Assembly: GCA_045531955.1 (NCBI GenBank)
Contig: JAZSFC010000026.1
Span: 73,968 to 137,967 of the forward strand
Reading direction: 5' to 3'
Length of the DNA stretch: 64,000 nt
Source of the DNA: SIG299 sp045531955
Lineage (GTDB): Bacteria > Bacillota > Clostridia > Lachnospirales > Lachnospiraceae
Made by a program: the position numbers and the translations under genes. The notes under the pieces were generated by a model, which saw only the letters and a program-made list of their open reading frames with translations, did not search any database and was not told where the DNA came from. Numbering within the stretch: position 1 is the first letter of the stretch; each line of letters opens with the position of its first letter. Shown here one piece after another: positions 57,772 through 64,000 of this stretch.

Positions 57772-59682
57772 CTATTTTATTCCTTCTACCACAATATCGC
57801 TATTCTCCAGCTGCATGGATGCCTTGCTCTCTACTTCCTCACTTACATACAAATTTCTCAGATTCGGACAGCGGAGCAACGCCTTAAAATCCTGTATTCC
57901 GGTACCCGTCACTTCCAGGACTTCCAACTTATCATGATAAAAATGCTCCGGAAAGCTTTCGATACCGGTTCCTGCAAGCCCTAAAAAGGTAAGTTCCGGA
58001 AAGTTTTCAATCCCTTCCAGACTGGTAAGCTTGGAACAGCCTGCCAGTTCCAGACCTTGTAGCCCCGGCACAGACTGAAACATCTCCAAAGAATCCACTT
58101 CCCCCTCATACACTGAGAAGTTCCGTAAGTTTTTAATACACAACAATTGTTCAATTTCTTCTTTTGAGGCATGGCTGACACGGATATCCTCTATGGACGG
58201 ACACTTCTCTAATACGCTGAAATCATGCAGATTACTGAATTCCAGATACAACGCTTTTAATTTATCTGACATCACCGGAGACAAATCCGAAACCTGCGTA
58301 AAGGAAACATCCAGCACTTCCAACTGTTTTAAGTCTTGTAATGCCGAAATATCATTGATTGGATTATTTTTCAATTGAAGGACTTTTATTTCTTTACAAC
58401 CGGAAAGACCGGAAATATCCGTCACCGCATTGTTGGAAAAATCCACACGAACCAGTGGCAAATGGGACAAATCCGGAATCTCCGTCACATTCTGATATTC
58501 AATCACCAGCGTATTTAGGTTGGTGAATTGAGACAAATCCGACCAATCAAACGGTTCCTCCGGCTGTGTCCAGTTATTTGTGACAAACCAGTTAAATGCC
58601 AGGTATTCTTCCTTTTCCACCCAACTGGAAAATACCCGCTCACCACAAATTACCAGAGTGTAAATGCTCTCCAAATCTTCTCTGGTTATCTCACTTCCGT
58701 CCTTTTTCATCAACATTTCCCGGACTGCCTGCTCTACCATTTGATTAGAAAATTCTACAGTATTCTTAACTTTCTGTATGCTCATCCCGTACCATACTAA
58801 TCCTCCCAGGGTGAAACATGCCACTACTGCAATTGCAACCATTTCAAATATGACTTTCTTTTGTTTCTGAAACTTTTTCTGCAATTCCTCGCTTTTTTGA
58901 ATCTTTATCAAAGACCGCGCCACTTCCGCCATGGAAGCAAATCGGTCTTTCGGACTGAACTCCGTACATTTTGCAATAACTTTTTTTGTCGGTTTCGGAA
59001 GTTCTTCATACTTCTTCTCCCTTTTATACTCTCCGGTCAGAAGATACAGAAGCAGCATTCCCAAACCATATACATCCGTCCGTGCATCTGTCTGCTGATA
59101 CCCAAACTGTTCCGGGGATGCCACCCCCCTGGTTCCCATAAATACAGTATCTTCTCCTATTCCCTCCTTGTACATACGGGCTGTATCCAAATCGATAAGT
59201 ACATAGTTTCCCTGATGAGTTCTGACTACATTCTGCGGTTTTATATCCCGGTAAATTATCGGTGGATTCTGCTGATGCAGCCGGCTGATTAATTGACAAA
59301 CCTGTAGTGCGGCTTCCATCGCCTCCTGCCGTGATAGCGGTTCTTCCTTCTCCATCAACTCCTGCAACGTATCGCCTTCCACATATTCCCGCACCAAATA
59401 ACTTGCTCCCTGTTGTTCCTTCCAAGCAACCAGCTTCGGAAATCCTTCTCCGTCCATTTGCTCCAAACGTTTTGCTTCCTCCCGCAAAATCTCCCGATAC
59501 ATACCATCGCCACGTTTTAAAACAACTTTTGTACCGGTACTTTTCCGAAAAAGCAAATACACCTGCTTCTGTTCCGTATACTTTACACAGGATAATACTT
59601 CGTATTCCGTTTTCAACGCATCCGGTAATATAAAGTCCTGCTGATATAGTTTTTCAAATTGCTCTCTTGCTTTTTCCAGCAT
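57772..59682 (-). CDS. Ser/Thr protein kinase with membrane helix and outward leucine-rich repeats
   Basis: A 636-residue protein. Residues 20-265 form a Hanks-type kinase: catalytic Lys in TKVVLKRGD (K56), catalytic loop YRDIKPQN (D146, with Tyr where His is usual), DLD in place of DFG (164-166), and the P+1 segment GTRGVASPEQFGYQ. A membrane helix lies at 277-299 (FEMVAIAVVACFTLGGLVWY). Residues 340-630 contain leucine-rich repeats (SQFTNLNTLVIEYQNV, LSGCKEIKVLQLKNNPI, LQDLKQLEVLDVSFTQV), which would lie outside. Bacterial receptor-like kinases usually carry PASTA domains outside; LRRs outside are rare. Divergent from the deacetylase gene; heads the unit with the HTH gene. The SPFH operon lies downstream. 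Confidence 0.85.
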   Translation of the reverse strand: MLEKAREQFEKLYQQDFILPDALKTEYEVLSCVKYTEQKQVYLLFRKSTGTKVVLKRGDGMYREILREEAKRLEQMDGEGFPKLVAWKEQQGASYLVREYVEGDTLQELMEKEEPLSRQEAMEAALQVCQLISRLHQQNPPIIYRDIKPQNVVRTHQGNYVLIDLDTARMYKEGIGEDTVFMGTRGVASPEQFGYQQTDARTDVYGLGMLLLYLLTGEYKREKKYEELPKPTKKVIAKCTEFSPKDRFASMAEVARSLIKIQKSEELQKKFQKQKKVIFEMVAIAVVACFTLGGLVWYGMSIQKVKNTVEFSNQMVEQAVREMLMKKDGSEITREDLESIYTLVICGERVFSSWVEKEEYLAFNWFVTNNWTQPEEPFDWSDLSQFTNLNTLVIEYQNVTEIPDLSHLPLVRVDFSNNAVTDISGLSGCKEIKVLQLKNNPINDISALQDLKQLEVLDVSFTQVSDLSPVMSDKLKALYLEFSNLHDFSVLEKCPSIEDIRVSHASKEEIEQLLCIKNLRNFSVYEGEVDSLEMFQSVPGLQGLELAGCSKLTSLEGIENFPELTFLGLAGTGIESFPEHFYHDKLEVLEVTGTGIQDFKALLRCPNLRNLYVSEEVESKASMQLENSDIVVEGIK

Positions 59683-59717
59683 ACCGTCTCTCCTTAAGAC
59701 ATCCGACCTTTTTCCCC

Positions 59718-59723
59718 ATTATA
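59718..59723 (-). promoter_or_regulatory. Extended -10 promoter of the kinase gene
   Basis: TATAAT (59723-59718) preceded by TGT gives an extended -10; no good -35 is seen. About 35 bases before the ATG at 59682. Confidence 0.5.
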
Positions 59724-59809
59724 ACACAATCCCTTCAAAAAGCCACTAACAGACATAAAATGTAAGTTTTACCAATATATTATACCAATCTGTCCCATGA
59801 GGAACTTTC

Positions 59810-60625
59810 ATGAAAACAAAACTAAAAAATAACCTCCCAAAATTCATTAAAACCGGTTTGGCAGTTATAGCCACCCTGGTCCTTACCGCAGTCATCGCCG
59901 ATCAGGTTACCGGTGGGTCTGTCAACACCGCTTTAGAATCCAATACCGTTTTCACCAGCACCACTTCCCTGTTCCGTGAAAAGCAGCTTCCCATTTACTG
60001 TGTAAAAACCGATAAACCGCAGATTGCCCTCACCTTTGACGGAGCGTGGGGCAACGAAGACACAGCCACCCTTCTCAACATTTTAGAGCGTCAAAATGTC
60101 ACCGCCACCTTCTTCTTTACCGGAGGCTGGATTTCCAAATATCCAGATGATGTAAAGACCATTCTTGAAAAAGGACATGAAGTCGGCAACCACAGCGAAA
60201 ACCACAAGCAAATGTCCAAGCTTTCCAAAGAACAGTGCAAGGAAGAGCTTCAGATTGTTCACGACAAGGTAAAGGAACTGACCGGTCTTGATATGACCGT
60301 CTTCCGCCCACCGTTTGGCGATTACAACGATACCGTCATTCAGGCTGCCAACGAACTGGGCTACCACGTCATTCAATGGGACGTAGATTCCCTGGACTGG
60401 AAGGACTACGGCTGTGATTACATCATTCATACGGTTACTAACCACAAACATCTTGGCAACGGTTCCATCATCCTCATGCACAACGGTGCAAAGCACACTG
60501 CCGAGGCACTGGACTCCATCATTACCGGTCTGCAGGAAAAAGGTTATGAGCTTGTTCCTATTTCCGAACTGATTCTTCCGGGTGAATATGAGATTGATCA
60601 TGAAGGAAGACAACACAGTAAATAA
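59810..60625 (+). CDS. Polysaccharide deacetylase (NodB-type), membrane anchored
   Basis: A 271-residue protein with an N-terminal membrane anchor (TGLAVIATLVLTAVIA). The NodB domain has LTFDGAWGNEDT (TFDDG-like motif with metal Asp), HEVGNHSENH (metal His pair), RPPFGDYN and SIILMHNG, all in order. It should remove acetyl groups from N-acetylglucosamine in peptidoglycan or an exopolysaccharide, on the outer face. The Asp-Gly-Ala-Trp loop is nearest to the PdaA/sporulation-type group but the assignment is not firm. ATG follows GAGGAACTTTC. Single gene with bidirectional terminator. Confidence 0.92.
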   Translation: MKTKLKNNLPKFIKTGLAVIATLVLTAVIADQVTGGSVNTALESNTVFTSTTSLFREKQLPIYCVKTDKPQIALTFDGAWGNEDTATLLNILERQNVTATFFFTGGWISKYPDDVKTILEKGHEVGNHSENHKQMSKLSKEQCKEELQIVHDKVKELTGLDMTVFRPPFGDYNDTVIQAANELGYHVIQWDVDSLDWKDYGCDYIIHTVTNHKHLGNGSIILMHNGAKHTAEALDSIITGLQEKGYELVPISELILPGEYEIDHEGRQHSK

Positions 60626-60642
60626 AGTTTCTGTTCCCATAT

Positions 60643-60682
60643 AACAAAAGCAGCTGTCCTTTTCAACAGCTGCTTTTTCATC
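60643..60682. terminator. Bidirectional terminator
   Basis: AAAAGCAGCTGT / ACAGCTGCTTTT perfect stem with 8-base loop, T-run on the plus side and A-run on the other; between deacetylase (+) and response regulator (-). Confidence 0.85.
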
Positions 60683-60698
60683 ATTATAGAATCTCTGA

Positions 60699-61055
60699 TT
60701 AGATTAAACGCTTCAACGCATTCTCTACCTGTGCTGCCTCATACGGCTTCGCAATAAACTCTTCTGCACCCAGTTTGATTGCTTCCATAATCTTGGTGCT
60801 CTGGGCTGCTGCCGTAATCATAACCACCTTAGCATTCGGGTTGATCTCTTTTACTTTCTTCAATACTTCGATTCCGTCCATGCCCGGCATCGTAATATCA
60901 AGCGTTACCACATCCGGCTTATATTCCTCAAACTTTGCTACTGCATCGTTACCGTCCGTTGCTTCCAGAATCTCATCAAACTCCAAAGAACGAATAATAT
61001 CAAGTAACATCTTTCTGGATGTTCTCGAATCGTCTGCTACCAATATCTTTGCCAT
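60699..61055 (-). CDS. CheY-like response regulator (single receiver domain)
   Basis: A 118-residue receiver starting MAKILVADDSRTSRKML with the acidic pair DD (positions 8-9), the phosphoacceptor Asp in PDVVTLDITMPGMDG (about 52), the Thr/Ser in VVMITAAAQ (about 80) and Lys in FIAKPYEAAQ (about 102). No output domain, as in CheY. Start at 61055 rather than 61082 because GGGAGG lies just before it. It sits 79 bases downstream of a CheX-like protein gene, so the pair is a probable phosphorelay in motility, chemotaxis or development; no CheA is in the window. Confidence 0.93.
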   Translation of the reverse strand: MAKILVADDSRTSRKMLLDIIRSLEFDEILEATDGNDAVAKFEEYKPDVVTLDITMPGMDGIEVLKKVKEINPNAKVVMITAAAQSTKIMEAIKLGAEEFIAKPYEAAQVENALKRLI

Positions 61056-61133
61056 AATCCTCCCTCTGCGGTATCTCCGCACCGATACATTTTATCTTGT
61101 CACGAAATATCCTTCTATCCCGTCAATATTCCA

Positions 61134-61997
61134 TTAACCAATTTTAACTGCAACTGTAATCAACTTGTTGTTTACACATACATCAAGGCAATAAATAACG
61201 CCTTCCCATGCTGCCTGCTCTTCAAACGTCGGCGGCAACAACTCTAATTCACAGCACAAGGTACTATGCGTTCTTGCGTACAATCCGTTATTACAGTTGA
61301 TAAATTCACAAACTGCATCATATGCATCTGCATCCAGAGTATCAAACTCTTCTTTTCCATAGATACATGCAAGCTCCAACAACTCAGAATTCTCACTCGT
61401 AAGTGCTAACTGAATCGCAGTCGTTGATTCAATCTTCTGGGATGCCATCTGCGCTGCTGCAAACTTATCCGTCTTTACAATGCGACCAAAACAGATATCC
61501 GACGATACAAAACGTACCAGATTACGAATTGCAAGCTTAATCAGATTCTCTGCGTGACTATTATCTGCCTGCAGGAACACATCTGCTACTTCATCTACCG
61601 TTCCACTCTTAACAGTCTCAAGCTGTGCACCAGTCAAAGATTCCTCTTCCTGATAAGCAAGAAGCAGTTCGTTCAGCTTGTCTTTTGCAAGAAATCCCTT
61701 TTCCTGTACTGCCTGCAAAAACAGATAGTACGGATTACCCTGAGCCTTAATCAACGCATCCATATCTGCCGGCGTAAGATAGAATTTTTCAATTGCAATC
61801 TCACCAAAACGCTTGTCCTGTACTGCCTGCAACCGATTCACTTCCTCCGCCTGTTCAGCAGTCATCAGACCTTTTTCTACTGCAAGCATACCGAGCTTAA
61901 CGCGGTTTTCCCTGCGATACTGCATCAGTGCTTCCAGCTGTGCTTCGTCAAGCAGATTCTTGTCCTTGAGATAGTTACCAAATAATCTAAAAAACAT
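61134..61997 (-). CDS. N-terminal MshEN/GspE-like domain fused to a CheX-like domain
   Basis: A 287-residue protein. Residues 1-100 have the double MshEN/GspE-N-like pattern: YLKDKNLLDEAQLEALMQYR, LGMLAVEKGLMTAEQAEEVN and KRFGEIAIEKFYLTPADMDAL; MshEN motifs bind c-di-GMP in type II secretion ATPases, but here there is no ATPase. Residues 155-287 resemble CheX phosphatase-type domains (FEEQAAWEGVIYCLDV, CEFINCNNGLYARTHSTLC). So it may link c-di-GMP or a scaffold to CheY dephosphorylation. The CheY gene lies directly downstream on the same strand. The MshEN assignment rests on a repeated L-x-x-x-G-x-L-x-x-x pattern and is tentative. Confidence 0.65.
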   Translation of the reverse strand: MFFRLFGNYLKDKNLLDEAQLEALMQYRRENRVKLGMLAVEKGLMTAEQAEEVNRLQAVQDKRFGEIAIEKFYLTPADMDALIKAQGNPYYLFLQAVQEKGFLAKDKLNELLLAYQEEESLTGAQLETVKSGTVDEVADVFLQADNSHAENLIKLAIRNLVRFVSSDICFGRIVKTDKFAAAQMASQKIESTTAIQLALTSENSELLELACIYGKEEFDTLDADAYDAVCEFINCNNGLYARTHSTLCCELELLPPTFEEQAAWEGVIYCLDVCVNNKLITVAVKIG

Positions 61998-62042
61998 ACC
62001 TTCCCTCCTAAGTAATTATCATACCCGCAAACCACTCAACGC

Positions 62043-62909
62043 TTAAGGCTGAAACTGTGCCTCATGACCTTTTTTGTAGTTCAGCGGGGAAACCCCATAG
62101 TATTTTTTGAACAGCTTACTGAAGTGGTATACATCCTCATATCCGACTTCATTCGCAATGTTCTTGATGCTGCCTCCTTCGCCACGCTCCAATATCGTCT
62201 TGGCTTTCTCAAGGCGTATCTTAATCAGATAGTTAATCGGCGACTCTCCGGTCTCTTCCTTGAAAATCTTCGATACATACACCGGACTCAGATACATATT
62301 GTGTGCAATCTGGTCCAAGGAAATCTTTTTCTCATAATTTTCATTCATGTAATTGATAATACGTTTTACCGCATAACTCTTACCGTATGTCTCAAAATTA
62401 TAACCATTACTTGCATTACGCGGGTACTCTATGGTTTCACGTACCATCAGAAGCAATATCTGCATCAGATATGCTTTCAACACAAAATACTTACCCGGTC
62501 TTCCGGCTTCGTTCTCTGCTTCTGCTTCGTAACACAGACGCTGTACTTCTCTCTTAGACTCGGACGAAAGCCGCAAAATATAACTTCCTTTTTTTGTTGG
62601 GAACACGTTCGGTTCCTGTCCCTTAAAGTGATAGTCTGAAAAACCGGCAAAAAACTGAACCGATGGCTGTTCATCCGCTCTTAATAAGTTCTGATGAAGC
62701 ACACCCGGATTGCAGATTAGGATATCGCCTGCCTCCATCACAAAGGTCTCATCTTCCACACGATACACTGTCTTTCCTGACAAAACCACTGTAATCTCAG
62801 TCCATTCTTTATGAGAATGATACCCCGGTGCTTTGGTTACTTTTTGTTTGCCCACATACATCAAAGTCGGATTAAAATCCGAATATGTCAAATCATATTG
62901 ACGCTCCAT
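62043..62909 (-). CDS. AraC-family regulator (cupin plus HTH)
   Basis: A 288-residue regulator with an N-terminal cupin domain (APGYHSHKEWTEITVVLSGKTVYRV, MEAGDILICNPGVLHQ) and a C-terminal AraC DNA-binding domain (VKRIINYMNENYEKKISLDQIAHN, YLSPVYVSKIFKEETGESPI, IANEVGYEDVYHFSKLFKKYYGVSPL). Ligand likely a sugar or related molecule, by family habit. The ATG at 62909 with AAAGGAAAACGTGT is preferred to the longer frame from 62960. No obvious target gene adjoins; the CheX-like gene lies downstream on the same strand, 45 bases away. Confidence 0.92.
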   Translation of the reverse strand: MERQYDLTYSDFNPTLMYVGKQKVTKAPGYHSHKEWTEITVVLSGKTVYRVEDETFVMEAGDILICNPGVLHQNLLRADEQPSVQFFAGFSDYHFKGQEPNVFPTKKGSYILRLSSESKREVQRLCYEAEAENEAGRPGKYFVLKAYLMQILLLMVRETIEYPRNASNGYNFETYGKSYAVKRIINYMNENYEKKISLDQIAHNMYLSPVYVSKIFKEETGESPINYLIKIRLEKAKTILERGEGGSIKNIANEVGYEDVYHFSKLFKKYYGVSPLNYKKGHEAQFQP

Positions 62910-63076
62910 ACACGTTTTCCTTTGCCATGCTCTCTTCAGAGCACTCCCCCTCTTCTCCAAAATACGCCATCTCTTATCCTTGCAGTTTTGTGATTTATCC
63001 TGCTAAATAATTATAGTTAGTATATCATATTGTCTTAAAATAGAAAAGTATTTTTTTCATAATTCGACCAATAAAA

Positions 63077-63105
63077 CAAAGAAGCGGAACAACTTTCCGC
63101 TTCTT
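63077..63105 (-). terminator. Terminator downstream of the DUF1294 gene
   Basis: AAGAAGCGGA / TCCGCTTCTT stem with 9-base loop, followed on the minus strand by TTGTTTTATT. It lies 75 bases past the DUF1294 stop. Confidence 0.65.
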
Positions 63106-63179
63106 ACTCATTATGTAATCACAATCTCGCACGCAGTCGTTTTCCAATGCCTGCTTAAATACTCTTGCAACTTCATATC

Positions 63180-63467
63180 TTAATGCAAATAAACAAAGTA
63201 GCCGACCGCAAGTGCCACCTGCACGATGAATATCGCAGGCATACCAATCAGGAAACTCAAGTGCTTTGTCTTATGCCGGAACACCTTCATTCCAAGCATG
63301 GACCCGATGCTGCCGCCGATAGCAGCGGTCAGAAAAAGCGTCGCTTCCTTGATACGCCATTGATTGTTTTGTGCTCTCCTCTTATCAATGAACATCAACA
63401 CAAACCCGGTCACATTGATAACCAATAAGTACCCTGCAATGATTATCATCGGTACAATTATCTCCAT
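63180..63467 (-). CDS. DUF1294 small membrane protein
   Basis: A 95-residue protein of two to three membrane segments: IIVPMIIIAGYLLVINVTGFVLM, then the family word FIDKRRAQNNQWRIKE, then LFLTAAIGGSIGSMLGMKVFRHKTKH and a final hydrophobic helix. The KRRA-x-x-x-WRI-E and GG-x-G-x-x-x-GM patterns are characteristic of DUF1294. Function unknown. The ATG at 63467 with GGAGGTTTTTT is preferred to the longer frame. It lies 58 bases downstream of the truncated MATE gene. Confidence 0.85.
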   Translation of the reverse strand: MEIIVPMIIIAGYLLVINVTGFVLMFIDKRRAQNNQWRIKEATLFLTAAIGGSIGSMLGMKVFRHKTKHLSFLIGMPAIFIVQVALAVGYFVYLH

Positions 63468-63525
63468 AAAAAACCTCCGTCTGCTGCATCTTGTCACTGA
63501 CAGCCTTCTAAATACTTATTGCTTC

Positions 63526-64000
63526 TTACTCTTTCTCCAGCGAAGTCGTAATATTCTGAATCCACACGCCTTTCTTTACAAGGATAAATCCAAGCACGCA
63601 CTTAATTGCATCAATCATCGAACACCAGAAGAAAATCGGCACAATTGTCAGCGAAGTAAACCGTGTCAGACAGAACGCCAACGGAATCGATGCAACCCAG
63701 ATATACACACTGTCGAACAGGAAGGTAATAATCGTCTTGCCGCCGGAACGCATCGTAAAGTACGAAGCATGCAGGAACGCATGCATCGGCATAAACGCCG
63801 CTGATATCAGAATAAACTTCGCAGCTAATGCCTTAATCTCATCGGTTGTATTATATATCTGCGGGAATACGGAAGAAAATGCAGCCAATACTCCGCCAAC
63901 CACAAAACAGCTCAATACCGAGAACGTAATCAGGCGGTAAGCAGCAAGCTTCGCCTCTTCCTTCTCGTCTGCCCCAAGATGCTGCCCAACAATAATCGCC
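63526..64000 (-). CDS. MATE-family efflux protein, start outside window
   Basis: The C-terminal 158 codons of a MATE-type transporter are seen; the N-terminal part continues past the right edge. IIVGQHLGADEKEEAKLAAYR is a common MATE loop, and TMRSGGKTIITFLFDSVYIW is the conserved membrane segment near the end of the second repeat. About five membrane segments are visible. Substrate unknown. Unlike the MATE gene at 38612-39976 it has no ABC neighbours. Stop at 63526. Confidence 0.85.
   Translation of the reverse strand, partial: AIIVGQHLGADEKEEAKLAAYRLITFSVLSCFVVGGVLAAFSSVFPQIYNTTDEIKALAAKFILISAAFMPMHAFLHASYFTMRSGGKTIITFLFDSVYIWVASIPLAFCLTRFTSLTIVPIFFWCSMIDAIKCVLGFILVKKGVWIQNITTSLEKE

Noticed and set aside
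1..64000. tRNA, rRNA, CRISPR arrays or insertion sequences
   Set aside because: None of the expected repeats, cloverleaf words or transposase motifs was seen while reading both strands.

Overview
The window looks like a piece of chromosome from an anaerobic Gram-positive Clostridia, most likely Lachnospiraceae. Support comes from the infC-rpmI-rplT order with an L20-type leader, strong AGGAGG ribosome sites, TTGACA/TATAAT-like promoters with 17-base spacers, a SpoIID-type protein, zinc-ribbon lipoprotein families and the archaeal/fungal-type Asd. No rRNA, tRNA, CRISPR array, prophage or insertion sequence was recognised. Most genes are on the minus strand.

Layout. 1-1200: LiaF-like/DUF4097 envelope genes. 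1200-1600: a long inverted-repeat intergenic element (copy A). 1600-3040: infC-rpmI-rplT with attenuator leader; infC starts at ATT. 3070-5730: ABC exporter and its XRE regulator. 5787-10552: VanZ-like, small membrane protein, M29-like aminopeptidase, M48 protease and purE. 10573-16740: degenerate-GGDEF/EAL protein, BrkB-type membrane protein, SpoIID-like protein, purine permease. 16754-26190: cysteine desulfidase-like and AIM24 genes, then small accessory enzymes (GNATs, kinase, phosphotransferase, NUDIX, MBL, DUF1349) with a possible small RNA and a 31-codon ORF. 26240-26900: copy B of the inverted-repeat element plus a nested-hairpin region. 26904-33592: asd, dusB-coaX operon, a second LiaF-like gene, argF and an SPFH protein. 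33636-35090: two tandem PilZ genes. 35116-43360: AraC regulators, efflux operon (EamA, MATE, heterodimeric ABC) and a dicarboxylate/amino-acid symporter. 43372-48381: a 1669-residue modular lipoprotein. 48430-48760: a probable type I toxin-antitoxin locus. 48791-59682: an operon of zinc-ribbon, SPFH and surface proteins next to a Ser/Thr kinase with outward-facing leucine-rich repeats. 59810-64000: deacetylase, CheY/CheX-like pair, AraC regulator, DUF1294 and a truncated MATE gene.

How parts may work together. The kinase/SPFH/zinc-ribbon block resembles a membrane-surveillance assembly: several proteins carry short zinc ribbons, two are SPFH-like, and two place large domains outside the membrane. 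Its similarity in composition to the Bacillus YdjGHI envelope-stress proteins is inference. The EAL protein, two PilZ proteins and CheY/CheX-like pair suggest c-di-GMP and phosphorelay signalling.

The most novel signal is a shared leader of about 105 nt before asd (27993-28092) and before a LiaF-like gene (31192-31288). In both, a hairpin arm copies the ribosome-binding site, so one anti-Shine-Dalgarno arm can pair with either copy; the one base that differs between the leaders changes at all three positions together. This suggests a translational RNA switch. The reading was done by eye; homology statements rest on motif recognition, not on searches.
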